A stretch of 64,000 nucleotides of DNA. It comes from Pedobacter sp. AJM (lineage in GTDB: Bacteria > Bacteroidota > Bacteroidia > Sphingobacteriales > Sphingobacteriaceae). Numbering within the stretch: the stretch's first letter is position 1; the number at the start of each line of letters is the position of its first letter. Positions 1 to 8,062 of the stretch are shown in pieces. The stretch is taken from assembly GCF_002197755.1 (NCBI RefSeq), contig NZ_NHOT01000002.1, positions 62,001 to 126,000 on the forward strand. The letters run 5' to 3'. Made by a program: the position numbers and the translations under genes. The notes beneath the pieces are model-generated. The model ran no database searches. It saw nothing but the letters and a program-made list of their open reading frames with translations, and was not told the DNA's origin.

Positions 1-374
1 TTGAACTTTTAAGTCACCTGATTACTGATGGTGCAGATATTTATCAGGCCAGCATTTATTACAGTAAGGAGAAAACCCCTGTAGATCTGATCGCTGAAAA
101 ACAACCCGAAGTGCTTCAGGCCATTTTATCATCCGGCAATCTTGATGTTAACAGACAAGATGATCACGGCAACACCCTTCTGCATAAAGTGTGCGCATAC
201 AATGTAAACTTTGAAGCAGAAAAAGCAAAAGAGACCTATAAAAAAGTAAAATTATTATTGGAAAACGGAGCGGATACGTCAATCAGTAATGATGAAGATA
301 AGACACCGCTGATGCTTGCATCTGACGATAATCTTAAAATAAAAACAGTTGAACTATTAATGAAAAATTCTTAA
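1..374 (+). CDS. Ankyrin-repeat protein, 5' end outside window
   Basis: The reading frame is open from base 3 to the TAA at 372-374. The GTG at 111 is therefore internal, and the gene starts before the window. The visible part holds ankyrin repeats: 'LLSHLITDGADIY', then 'NRQDDHGNTLLHKVC', 'LLLENGADTSISNDEDKTPLMLAS' and 'VELLMKNS'. Ankyrin repeats are protein-binding scaffolds, and no enzymatic domain is visible. The next ankyrin gene begins 18 nt downstream in the same frame, so the two are tandem paralogues or one gene split by a stop codon. The binding partner is unknown. Confidence 0.8.
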   Translation, partial: ELLSHLITDGADIYQASIYYSKEKTPVDLIAEKQPEVLQAILSSGNLDVNRQDDHGNTLLHKVCAYNVNFEAEKAKETYKKVKLLLENGADTSISNDEDKTPLMLASDDNLKIKTVELLMKNS

Positions 375-392
375 TCTGATCAAAGGAAAAAT

Positions 393-1736
393 ATGTCGAT
401 GTCATTTATAATTGCATGCGAAAGCGGCAAAAGAAAAATAGCCGAGCTCTTATTGGCAAATGGTGAAGTTGAAGTAGGTTATACAGATGAAAAAGGTAGA
501 ACAGCATTGCATTATGCTGCTCATCGCGGTTACTTAGATCTGGTTCAGCTTCTAATTGCTGCCGGAGCTGATCTAAATTATGAAGACCATGCAGGTGAAA
601 CACCGCTTTATTTCGCCTGTTTACAAAAACAAAAGCAAACAGCGCTTTACCTGCTCTCGCAGGATGCCAAAGCAGAAATTAAGGATTTAAAAGGAAACGG
701 CTTACTTCACCTGACAGCACAAAGCGGCCAAATTGAAGTTTTAGAAAAATTGCTGGAGAAAGGACTTGAGGTAGATAGCGAAAATAATGAAGCTGAAACA
801 CCCCTTCTGATTGCTGCAAGCTGGAGAAATAAAGAAATTGTAAAGCTGTTGCTCAATCATGGTGCAAACATAAACACCACCAATAAAAATGGTGACTCAC
901 CTTTACTTTTTGCTGTAGCATCTAAAAATTTACCTGTAACAGAACTGCTTCTGGAAAACGGGGCAAGTATTAATCATGTTAACCATAACGGGGTAAGTGC
1001 CTTATTACAGGCTTGTTATGATAGCAATAGAATGCTGATTAAACTATTGATGGACAAAGGTGCAGATGTGTTCGCCTCTTCAAAAAACGGACAATCTCCG
1101 ATTTGGTATGCCTGTTCAAACAATCAAAAAGAAATAGTTTCTTTATTCCTGGAGAATGGTGTGGATGTAAATTACTCAAAACCAGCTTCCGGAGATGAAG
1201 CATCCATGTATTCTTATCTCGACTGGGTGGAAACAGCAACCAACTTGTCTGCATCAAGTTCTTTTTCCTTAGATACAGATTACGGATATGGTGGCGAAAG
1301 TTTACTTCATGTAGCTGCCAAAAGCGGAAACTCAAGCATGGTAAAACTGCTGCTTGATAAAGCAGCCAACATCAATATACAGGATGAAAGTGGTAATACG
1401 GCCTTACACTATGCTGCCGCAAATGGTAAAAAAGATATTGTTAAAATGTTATTGGAGCAACAGGCCGATGGAAATGTGGTTAACGCGAAAGAACAAAAAG
1501 CGATAGATTATGCCAATATTAAAGGCTTTAATGAAATTACTGCTTTATTACTCCAGTTTAATCCATCTGCACAGGCCAGTTTTAGTAAGCCCGAAGAACC
1601 TGCAGCAGATGAAAAACCAAAGCCAGACCTGGCCAGCAAAAAGCAGGCTTTACTGGATTTAAAAGAGTTGCTGGATATGGGGATTCTCTCACAGGCAGAA
1701 TTTGATGTGGAAAAAGGAAAGATTTTAAGCAGTTAA
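393..1736 (+). CDS. Ankyrin-repeat protein with C-terminal SHOCT-like domain
   Basis: This 447-residue protein has about ten ankyrin repeats of the 'G.TALHYAA..G..D.V.LLL..GADIN' type. They cover roughly residues 1-270 and 300-385 and are interrupted by a Ser/Tyr-rich linker at about 270-300. After a charged Pro/Glu/Lys linker, the last 30 residues ('LLDLKELLDMGILSQAEFDVEKGKIL') match the SHOCT short C-terminal domain, which is often found at the end of bacterial proteins and may mediate oligomerisation. There is no signal peptide, so it is probably cytoplasmic. The ATG at 393 is preceded by AAAGGAAA. It follows another ankyrin gene, probably in one transcript. Its function is not known; a scaffold role is inference. 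Confidence 0.85.
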   Translation: MSMSFIIACESGKRKIAELLLANGEVEVGYTDEKGRTALHYAAHRGYLDLVQLLIAAGADLNYEDHAGETPLYFACLQKQKQTALYLLSQDAKAEIKDLKGNGLLHLTAQSGQIEVLEKLLEKGLEVDSENNEAETPLLIAASWRNKEIVKLLLNHGANINTTNKNGDSPLLFAVASKNLPVTELLLENGASINHVNHNGVSALLQACYDSNRMLIKLLMDKGADVFASSKNGQSPIWYACSNNQKEIVSLFLENGVDVNYSKPASGDEASMYSYLDWVETATNLSASSSFSLDTDYGYGGESLLHVAAKSGNSSMVKLLLDKAANINIQDESGNTALHYAAANGKKDIVKMLLEQQADGNVVNAKEQKAIDYANIKGFNEITALLLQFNPSAQASFSKPEEPAADEKPKPDLASKKQALLDLKELLDMGILSQAEFDVEKGKILSS

Positions 1737-1852
1737 ATTATCAGGTATAGTTATTCGTTTTAGTGATTTAAATAGAACTTATTTAACAAACATCTCTGCA
1801 TATATAATGTTATCAGACTGAAGATCTCCTTATTCACGAAAAATTGAAAAAC

Positions 1853-3172
1853 ATGAAAAGATATTATTTTTACGCTTCCATGCTCTCTGCAGCTTTCCTG
1901 GCGAGTTGCCAGTCGAACTCAAAGTCAGGCCCGCAGGGTACGGATACCACTGTTACCACAAGTAGCGAATCCCTTACTTTACCTGCTCCGGATACCACAG
2001 CTTCAAAAAATAAATTCAGTAAAGTAATTGGCTGGCCGGAAAATAAAACGCCCGTAGCTCCTGAAGGTTTCGTAGTGACCAGATTTGCCAGTAACATCAA
2101 AAGTCCCCGGAATATGATTGTTGCGCCTAATGGTGATGTGCTGGTGGTATTGTCCAATTCAGAACGCAGCACAAAGGAGAAAGTAGCAAATGCAGTTACC
2201 GGAAAGTCAAAATCTGAAGTAGCCGGACAAAGTGCCAATACCATACTGCTCTACAGAGACGCAGATAAAGATGGCAAGCCAGAATTAACCACTACATTCT
2301 TAACTGGCTTAAACCAGCCTTATGGTATGCTGATTATTGGCAACGCATTTTATGTCGCCAATACAGATGGTATATGGCAATATCCATACAAAAGCGGAGA
2401 TACAAAAATCACCAGTACCGGAAAAAAAATCATGAGTTTGCCTGCCGGGGGGTATAATAACCACTGGACCAGAAACCTGATTGCCAATGCTGATCAAAGC
2501 AAAATTTATGTAACCGTTGGATCGGGGAGTAATGTTGGTGAAAATGGTATGGAAAACGAAATCCGCAGGGCTAATATCTTAGAAGTTAATCCTGATGGGA
2601 CAGGGGAAAAAATTTATGCTTCTGGTTTGCGTAATCCGGTAGGAGTTGATTGGGCACCTGGAACAAACATGCTTTGGACAGCTGTTAATGAACGTGATGG
2701 CTTGGGTGATGACTTAGTTCCCGATTATATTACGAGCGTAAAGGAAGGTGCATTTTATGGCTGGCCATATTCGTATTATGGTCAGAATGAAGATCCGAGA
2801 TTGAAAGGTAAAAATCCTGATTTGGTTAAAAAAGCCATTGCACCTGATGTACCGGTAGGATCACATACCGCATCCTTAGGGTTAGCTTTTTACAAGGGAA
2901 ATAAATATCCTGCCAAGTATCAGGGAGGCGCCTTCGTAGGTCAGCATGGTTCCTGGAACCGCTCTGCCATATCAGGCTATAAGGTGATTTTTGTGCCTTT
3001 TAAAGATGGAAAGCCTACCGGTAAACCTGAAGATTTCCTTACTGGATTTATTGCAGACACCGGTAAGGCAGAAGTATATGGAAGACCTGTTGGCGTAACC
3101 CTTGCTGCAGATGGTGCCTTATTGGTAGCGGATGATGTGAGTGGCGTAGTTTGGCGTGTAGCTTCGAAATAA
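1853..3172 (+). CDS. PQQ-dependent sugar dehydrogenase-like lipoprotein (sorbosone dehydrogenase family)
   Basis: A 439-residue secreted lipoprotein. The N-terminus from the ATG at 1853 is a short SPII signal ending in 'FLASC' (Cys about residue 20). The TTG at 1844 would only add three residues. The mature part resembles the soluble glucose/L-sorbosone dehydrogenase beta-propeller: 'GFVVTRFASNIKSPRNMIVAPNGDVLVV', 'LTGLNQPYGM', 'IYASGLRNPVGVDWAPGT' and 'GAFVGQHGSWNRS'. Enzymes of this fold oxidise sugars with PQQ in the periplasm, but many Bacteroidota homologues are uncharacterised. A strong terminator follows at once, and the next gene encodes a TonB receptor, which hints at an outer-membrane uptake and oxidation locus. 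Substrate unknown. Confidence 0.8.
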   Translation: MKRYYFYASMLSAAFLASCQSNSKSGPQGTDTTVTTSSESLTLPAPDTTASKNKFSKVIGWPENKTPVAPEGFVVTRFASNIKSPRNMIVAPNGDVLVVLSNSERSTKEKVANAVTGKSKSEVAGQSANTILLYRDADKDGKPELTTTFLTGLNQPYGMLIIGNAFYVANTDGIWQYPYKSGDTKITSTGKKIMSLPAGGYNNHWTRNLIANADQSKIYVTVGSGSNVGENGMENEIRRANILEVNPDGTGEKIYASGLRNPVGVDWAPGTNMLWTAVNERDGLGDDLVPDYITSVKEGAFYGWPYSYYGQNEDPRLKGKNPDLVKKAIAPDVPVGSHTASLGLAFYKGNKYPAKYQGGAFVGQHGSWNRSAISGYKVIFVPFKDGKPTGKPEDFLTGFIADTGKAEVYGRPVGVTLAADGALLVADDVSGVVWRVASK

Positions 3173-3187
3173 TTTATTTACACCTGA

Positions 3188-3230
3188 TAAGGGAGTAATT
3201 GGCTGATGGTCATTTACTCCCTTATTTTTT
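3188..3230 (+). terminator. Rho-independent terminator of the dehydrogenase-like gene
   Basis: An 11-bp perfect stem (TAAGGGAGTAA at 3188-3198 with its complement at 3214-3224) is followed by T6. Because it ends transcription here, a TonB receptor start at 3199, inside the hairpin, is unlikely. Confidence 0.9.
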
Positions 3231-3243
3231 AAAAATCGAACAA

Positions 3244-5295
3244 TTGAAAATAACCTTTACTTGTATTTACCTGTTTCTCTCGGTTACAGCCTTTGCTCAA
3301 ATGAGTAAAACTGATTCTGTTAAAAAATTAAAAGAAGTAGTTGTTCGTGGCTATTATAATAACCAAACACGATTAAGATCAGTTTCATCTGTTAACCTGA
3401 TCGACACTAATCTCATACGCAACCAGCCCAATACCTCACTCACCAGTACTCTTAATACCATTCCTGGTTTGAGGATGGAAGAACGATCGCCCGGCAGCTA
3501 CCGTTTATCCCTTCGGGGAAGTTTGCTCCGTTCACCATTTGGCATCAGAAATATTAAAATTTATATTGATGATTTCCCACTTACAGATGCCGGTGGAAAT
3601 ACTTATTTAAATGCAATTGATCCGGAAGCCCTCACCAGTATTGAAGTATACAAAGGTCCTGAGGCGAGTATTTTTGGTGCCAATACGGGCGGTACGATTT
3701 TAATTACGCCCCTATCTGCCAATCAAAATGCTATTTCGGCAACTGTTACCGCAGGCTCTTATGGCTTATTTCATCAAACAGCAAACATTCAGCAGAAGTT
3801 TAAAAACTATAGCTTCAATTTGATGGAAGGTTATCAAAAAAGCGACGGATTCCGAGAAAACAGTGCCATGGAAAGAAAGTACATACAAACCAATCATCAG
3901 TGGGACTATAGCAATAAAGGAAATTTGAAGCTCTATGCTTTTTACAGTGATTTAAATTATGAAACGCCAGGCGGTTTAACGTTAACACAGTTTGAAAACA
4001 ACCCCAGATCGGCCCGACCTGCAACAGCAACCATTCCGGGGGCAATAACACAGCAGGCGGCCATTTATAATAAAACGTTATTTACTGGTATTGCTAATAA
4101 TTATCAGATCAGCAAAAGCTTTAAACACGTAGTTGCCTTATTTGGGAGTTATACAGATTTCAAAAATCCGTTTATTACCAATTATGAGAAACGTTATGAG
4201 CAAACACTGGGGTTAAGAACTTTTGTTGATTTTCAGCAACTGAAAGACAAACTCAAGTTTAATGCACAGCTTGGATTGGAGAGTGGTGCAACTAAGACCC
4301 AGATCAAAAATTTTGATAATAACGCAGGAACTCCCGCTGCGATGCAGGCGTCTGATCACGTGAGAGCGAACCAGAATTTCGCTTTTTTACGCCTGAATTT
4401 AGACATTAATGATAAGCTTTTAATTGAGTTGGCTTCCAGCCTGAATTTTTATAGATACCACTATGAGCGCTTTTTTCCAACAGTAGTCGCTGAAAAAGAA
4501 AGGAAGTTTGATGTAGAATTGATGCCTAAGTTAGCTGCATCTTATCTGATCACTAATGAACTTTCCATCAGAGGAACCATTAGTAAAGGTTATTCCCCTC
4601 CTACTATTGCGGAGGTAAGGGCTTCTGATAATAATATTAACAATAACCTACAGGCCGAATCAGGATGGAATTATGAAGGTGGCATCAGGTATAGTCTACC
4701 AAACAATCGGCTTTATCTGGCAGCAAATGTATTTCAATTCAATTTAAATGATGCTATTGTGAGGCGTTTGAATACAAATGACGCAGAGTTTTTCATCAAT
4801 GCAGGCGGAACTTCACAGCGGGGCCTAGAAGTGGAAACTTCCTTCTGGCTGATCAGAAATCATCGTTCCTTTCTACATGCAATTGAAATCAGCGGTAGTT
4901 ATACTTACAATCATTTTAGATTTAAAGAATTTTCAACAGGTAATTTAAATTTCGACGGCAATAAACTAACTGGTGTTCCATCAAATGTTGCAGTCTCCAG
5001 TTTGGATTTTCAATTTAGCAAAGGTTTGTATTTCTTTGCCCAGCATAATTATACTTCCTCAATTCCGCTGAATGATGGCAATACGGTATTTGCAAAGCAC
5101 TATCATCTCGTTGAACTTAAAACAGGCATGCGTCATATCCATCTTAAAAAGGTTAACCTGGAGGTTTTTGGCGGGATAAATAATTTACTTGATCAAACCT
5201 ATAGTTTAGGAAATGACTTAAATGCAATGGCTGGCAGATATTACAATGCTGCCCCAGGCATTAACTTTTACCTTGGCACATCTGTTAAACTCTAA
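3244..5295 (+). CDS. TonB-dependent receptor without carboxypeptidase-like N-domain
   Basis: An outer-membrane beta-barrel transporter of 683 residues from the TTG at 3244. That start gives a clean signal peptide (MKITFTCIYLFLSVTAFAQ); the longer frame begins inside the upstream terminator. The plug domain follows directly: 'LKEVVVRGYYNNQTRLRSV', 'PGLRMEERSPGSYRLSLRGS', 'EVYKGPEASIFGANTGGTI'. The barrel ends in the usual aromatic/hydrophobic C-terminus ('GTSVKL'). Unlike the other two receptors in the window it has no CarboxypepD_reg domain, which is more typical of siderophore or vitamin receptors than of SusC. The ligand cannot be told from sequence. It follows a sugar-dehydrogenase-like lipoprotein gene but is separated from it by a terminator. 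Confidence 0.88.
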   Translation: MKITFTCIYLFLSVTAFAQMSKTDSVKKLKEVVVRGYYNNQTRLRSVSSVNLIDTNLIRNQPNTSLTSTLNTIPGLRMEERSPGSYRLSLRGSLLRSPFGIRNIKIYIDDFPLTDAGGNTYLNAIDPEALTSIEVYKGPEASIFGANTGGTILITPLSANQNAISATVTAGSYGLFHQTANIQQKFKNYSFNLMEGYQKSDGFRENSAMERKYIQTNHQWDYSNKGNLKLYAFYSDLNYETPGGLTLTQFENNPRSARPATATIPGAITQQAAIYNKTLFTGIANNYQISKSFKHVVALFGSYTDFKNPFITNYEKRYEQTLGLRTFVDFQQLKDKLKFNAQLGLESGATKTQIKNFDNNAGTPAAMQASDHVRANQNFAFLRLNLDINDKLLIELASSLNFYRYHYERFFPTVVAEKERKFDVELMPKLAASYLITNELSIRGTISKGYSPPTIAEVRASDNNINNNLQAESGWNYEGGIRYSLPNNRLYLAANVFQFNLNDAIVRRLNTNDAEFFINAGGTSQRGLEVETSFWLIRNHRSFLHAIEISGSYTYNHFRFKEFSTGNLNFDGNKLTGVPSNVAVSSLDFQFSKGLYFFAQHNYTSSIPLNDGNTVFAKHYHLVELKTGMRHIHLKKVNLEVFGGINNLLDQTYSLGNDLNAMAGRYYNAAPGINFYLGTSVKL

Positions 5296-5297
5296 AG

Positions 5298-5339
5298 GCA
5301 TAAAGTAATTGAGATTTAGCCAACTCAATTACTTTATGC
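5298..5339. terminator. Bidirectional terminator between TonB receptor and ssb
   Basis: A 16-bp perfect inverted repeat (GCATAAAGTAATTGAG at 5298-5313, complement at 5324-5339) with a 10-nt loop lies between the convergent 3' ends. It is rich in A/T and lacks a long T tract on either side, so it may work in both directions. Confidence 0.75.
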
Positions 5340-5348
5340 TACAGTTGC

Positions 5349-5693
5349 CTAATTTGACAAATCGATCTCTTTAATGGCAACTTCACTCACCACAATGTCT
5401 GTTGTAAACTTTTTAGATCCGTCTTTCGCCACGTATGATCCTGATAATAATTTACCTTCAATGGTTAATCTGGTTCCTTTCTTGATCTGAGCAGAGGCAA
5501 GGTCGGCTTTATCATTCCAGAATGTTAGTGTAAACCAGTTTGTTTTTTTAACCTCTTCACCTGATGCATTCTTGTAATATTCATTTACGGCTAGATTTAC
5601 TTTCGCCAATCTTTGATTTCCAGAAATGTTTCTTACCTCAGCGTCTGCTCCTGCAAAACCACTTAATACTACTTTGTTAATTGCACTTTCCAT
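5349..5693 (-). CDS. ssb: Single-stranded DNA-binding protein
   Basis: A 114-residue protein made of one OB-fold: 'INKVVLSGFAGADAEVR', 'AKVNLAVNEYY', 'TNWFTLTFWNDKADLASAQIKKGTRLTIEGKL'. It binds ssDNA during replication, repair and recombination. It is shorter than the usual 150-180 residue SSB and ends in 'EIDLSN', without the Gly/Pro linker and acidic DDDIPF tip that recruits partner proteins. This suggests an accessory SSB, with the main ssb elsewhere in the genome (inference). It is monocistronic. A pair of overlapping palindromes at 5807-5828 lies upstream of its likely promoter. Confidence 0.9.
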   Translation of the reverse strand: MESAINKVVLSGFAGADAEVRNISGNQRLAKVNLAVNEYYKNASGEEVKKTNWFTLTFWNDKADLASAQIKKGTRLTIEGKLLSGSYVAKDGSKKFTTDIVVSEVAIKEIDLSN

Positions 5694-5756
5694 AATCTTT
5701 TAAATTTAAGTTTCTTAATCATTAATGAACAATAGCTTTCCTCGCTATCGACAGAA

Positions 5757-5764
5757 CAAAGGTG
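5757..5764 (-). promoter_or_regulatory. Candidate -7 element of ssb
   Basis: On the minus strand the sequence reads CACCTTTG, one mismatch from TAnnTTTG. It lies about 60 nt upstream of the ssb start codon. No good -33 element is visible. Confidence 0.35.
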
Positions 5765-5806
5765 CAGACAGTGAAAAAATTTATTCGGATGTTAAACAGT
5801 TATAGT

Positions 5807-5828
5807 CGTTTATAAACGTTTATAAACG
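5807..5828. promoter_or_regulatory. Two overlapping CGTTTATAAACG palindromes upstream of ssb
   Basis: The 12-bp perfect palindrome CGTTTATAAACG occurs at 5807-5818 and again at 5817-5828, sharing the central CG. The pair lies about 43 nt upstream of the ssb -7 candidate. This is consistent with a tandem dimer site for a regulator, but the cognate protein is unknown. Confidence 0.45.
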
Positions 5829-6107
5829 GATTTAGCAGGCCATTACCCTTCAATTTGATTTATAAGCCTTATTTAATTTATGATGAAAGTAAACAGCGTA
5901 GGTATTTGTGTATGTTGTATTTCAATCATTATCAGATATTCAGATTCAGATAACTTTGTGGTAACGATCATTTCAAGCTTAAGCATCAATTAACTGTATG
6001 ATATGCTGCTGAACATTTTTTTAAGATGACTGAGGTAACGGATTTAGTATGCAAACGGGAAAACAGAGGATTTATATTTCTTAAACCATTTCATATGCTT
6101 ACATTTA
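5829..6107. other. Non-coding part of the 414-nt gap between ssb and the 6108 gene
   Basis: AT-rich sequence with one good -7 candidate, TAACTTTG at 5951-5958 on the plus strand. It could start a leader of about 145 nt for the gene at 6108. A 33-codon frame (6026-6127) overlaps the next gene start but has no supporting feature. Confidence 0.35.
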
Positions 6108-6662
6108 GTGGTGAGATCACAAATTAACAGGCAAAAAAGTATTCAAAGAGGTCGATTAGTATTTCATTTAAATACTGGATTATTGATAAATAAAGTTTTT
6201 GAAAACCTCGTCTGGTTAATTTTCTTAGCCTTGCCTCTTTTGCCATTGATGAATAAGAGCAATAAACTAACATTTACTTCGCTTTGCCTCACTGTGGCTT
6301 TTGTTATCTTCATGCTCGTTAGTCTTTATTTAATGAATCATTTGATCCTGATCAAGGGATCAAACCCTACCTTAAACCGGTTAAAGATGGTTCAAATTTT
6401 AAAACATAGATATCCATCGCTTAAAATAGATGATTCGGGGCAAAACATTATAAAATTTAAAAAGGAAACAGGACTCTTTACCTGGGGAAAGGAAATTACA
6501 GTGCTCTTTGAAGAAAAGCAGGTTTACATCAATTCGACCACATTAGGACGTTACCACATGAAATCTCCTGTTCATTCTATCTTCAACACCATCTCTATGC
6601 TACAAATCAAGAAAGATTTTCAACAGGCAGAAGCCAAGGGTAAATCTACAGCCCCTAACTAA
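6108..6662 (+). CDS. Hypothetical membrane protein with two TM helices
   Basis: I do not recognise this 184-residue protein. A basic N-terminus ('RSQINRQKSIQRGR') is followed by two hydrophobic helices at about residues 30-48 and 54-76. A soluble C-terminal domain of about 100 residues then begins 'LNRLKMVQILKHRYPSLKIDDSGQNIIKF' and has a beta-rich pattern. The layout resembles small PH-like or YcxB-like membrane proteins, but no signature is clear. The start is GTG 6108 or GTG 6111; neither has an obvious ribosome-binding site. It stands alone between ssb and a zinc-ribbon protein gene. No function is proposed. Confidence 0.6.
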   Translation: MVRSQINRQKSIQRGRLVFHLNTGLLINKVFENLVWLIFLALPLLPLMNKSNKLTFTSLCLTVAFVIFMLVSLYLMNHLILIKGSNPTLNRLKMVQILKHRYPSLKIDDSGQNIIKFKKETGLFTWGKEITVLFEEKQVYINSTTLGRYHMKSPVHSIFNTISMLQIKKDFQQAEAKGKSTAPN

Positions 6663-6753
6663 AAGGATGTAATGCGTCATGATCGCATTTTGTACAGAGA
6701 TAAAATTTTATTATTTTTAATCATCATCCCATAATATAAACCTGATTATATAT

Positions 6754-7110
6754 ATGGAACGCTTGTGTTTAGATTGTGGCGAGGCTGTTAAAGGCCGAAC
6801 TGATAAAAAATTTTGTGATGATAGTTGTCGTAATAATTACAATAATCGTTTAAAGAGTGAAAATGGTATTGTATTTAACAGGATTAATTCAATTCTTAAA
6901 AAAAACCGTACACTTCTATCTAAATTTAACCCTGATGGAAAAGTTAAAATATCAAGAAAGAAAATGCTAAACGCCGGCTTCAACTTTGATTACCATACCC
7001 ACATTTATCAAACTCAAAACGGCAAGTGTTATCTCTTTTGCTATGAATTTGGTTACCTGGCATTAAATGATGATGACTTTCTTTTGGTAAAAAGAGAGGA
7101 TAAGTTATAG
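6754..7110 (+). CDS. Small zinc-ribbon protein of unknown function
   Basis: A 118-residue protein beginning with a four-cysteine zinc-ribbon motif, 'CLDCGEAV...KFCDDSCRNNYNN' (C-x2-C, C-x3-C, residues 5-25). This resembles DUF2116-type ribbons. The rest is basic and then acidic, including 'NRINSILKKNRTLLSKFNP' and 'GFNFDYHTHIYQTQNGKCYLFCYEFGYLALNDDDF'. Proteins of this layout are common in Bacteroidota; I know of no assigned role. The zinc ribbon suggests nucleic-acid or protein contact (inference). It has its own upstream gap of about 90 nt and is not closely linked to its neighbours. Confidence 0.7.
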   Translation: MERLCLDCGEAVKGRTDKKFCDDSCRNNYNNRLKSENGIVFNRINSILKKNRTLLSKFNPDGKVKISRKKMLNAGFNFDYHTHIYQTQNGKCYLFCYEFGYLALNDDDFLLVKREDKL

Positions 7111-7173
7111 TCAGATGCTGGTCATGCAATGGAACTTAGCAATTATCGGGTATCATCTACTTCATTTCTTTAT

Positions 7174-7181
7174 TAGTTTTG
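7174..7181 (+). promoter_or_regulatory. Consensus -7 element before the AraC-OGT/AlkB operon
   Basis: TAGTTTTG matches TAnnTTTG exactly and lies 18 nt before the ATG at 7200. The -33 element is not obvious, which would fit an activated promoter. Confidence 0.5.
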
Positions 7182-7199
7182 CGGGTAAGAAATGAGGAT

Positions 7200-8060
7200 A
7201 TGAAAACACAAGAAGACATTAACTACCATAGAATTGCCGATGCGATTAAATATATCCAGTTAAACTTCAAAAAACAACCCAGTCTGGAAGAGATTGCTGA
7301 AAAGGCAAATTTAAGCCCATACCATTTTCAGCGGCTATTTAGCGAATGGGCAGGTACAAGTCCGAAGAGGTTTCTACAGTATATTAGCATTGGTTACGCG
7401 AAAAAATGCCTCAAAGAAAATCAGGCCTCGTTATTTGAAACGGCAATGGAAACCGGATTATCCGGAACCAGCAGGCTACATGATTTGTTTGTTAATATTG
7501 AAGGAATGACTCCCGGCGAATATAAAAACGGAGGTGCAAATTTAAATGTTAATTACAGCTTTGCTGAAACACCCTTTGGAAATATCATTGTGGCCGCAAC
7601 ACCAAAAGGCATTTGTCATCTGGTTTTTATAGAAAATGAGCAAATCGCACTGGCACAATTGATTTCCAAATTTCCAGCAGCAAATTTTCATCACCAGTTA
7701 GATCGCATGCAACAAAATGCGCTGTTTATTTTCCAGAATGACTGGTCCAAGTTACAGGAAATTAAACTCCATTTAAAAGGTACTGATTTTCAATTAAAAG
7801 TATGGGAAACCTTATTAAAAATTCCGATGGGTAAGTTGTCCACTTATGGCAGCATTGCCAGTAAACTTCAAAATCCAAAAGCATGCCGGGCAGTGGGCAC
7901 AGCCATTGGTGATAATCCTGTAGCATTTTTAATTCCCTGCCATCGGGTAATCCAGGCCAGTGGTGCGTTAGGGGGTTACCACTGGGGCACTGAGCGTAAA
8001 ATGGTCATGATTGGCTGGGAGGCCGCAAAAACAGCTGAACAGCAAAATTTAAAGCAGTAA
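7200..8060 (+). CDS. AraC-type regulator fused to O6-methylguanine-DNA methyltransferase (Ada-like)
   Basis: A 286-residue fusion. Residues about 5-100 are an AraC/XylS double helix-turn-helix ('SLEEIAEKANLSPYHFQRLFSEWAGTSP' and the second motif ending 'GMTPGEYKNGG'). Residues about 115-280 are the MGMT/OGT domain with the alkyl-acceptor Cys247 in 'IPCHRVI', plus 'MGKLSTYGSIASKL' and the DNA-binding 'CRAVGTAIGDNPV'. It transfers O6-alkyl groups from guanine to itself and probably regulates transcription. E. coli Ada's N-terminal four-Cys phosphotriester domain is absent, so the sensing mechanism must differ. The ATG at 7200 is preferred over the TTG at 7179, which lies in the -7 element. alkB follows 2 nt after the stop, making a two-gene repair operon. 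Confidence 0.9.
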   Translation: MKTQEDINYHRIADAIKYIQLNFKKQPSLEEIAEKANLSPYHFQRLFSEWAGTSPKRFLQYISIGYAKKCLKENQASLFETAMETGLSGTSRLHDLFVNIEGMTPGEYKNGGANLNVNYSFAETPFGNIIVAATPKGICHLVFIENEQIALAQLISKFPAANFHHQLDRMQQNALFIFQNDWSKLQEIKLHLKGTDFQLKVWETLLKIPMGKLSTYGSIASKLQNPKACRAVGTAIGDNPVAFLIPCHRVIQASGALGGYHWGTERKMVMIGWEAAKTAEQQNLKQ

Positions 8061-8062
8061 AA

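Noticed and set aside
3199..3243. N-terminal extension of the TonB receptor
   Set aside because: The upstream codons lie inside a strong terminator hairpin, and the TTG at 3244 yields a proper signal peptide.
6026..6127. 33-codon frame before the 6108 gene
   Set aside because: It overlaps the next start, has no ribosome-binding site, and its composition is no better than chance in AT-rich DNA.
6671..6690. Hairpin AATGCG/CGCATT as terminator of the 6108 gene
   Set aside because: The stem is only six base pairs with a short T run, too weak to call.
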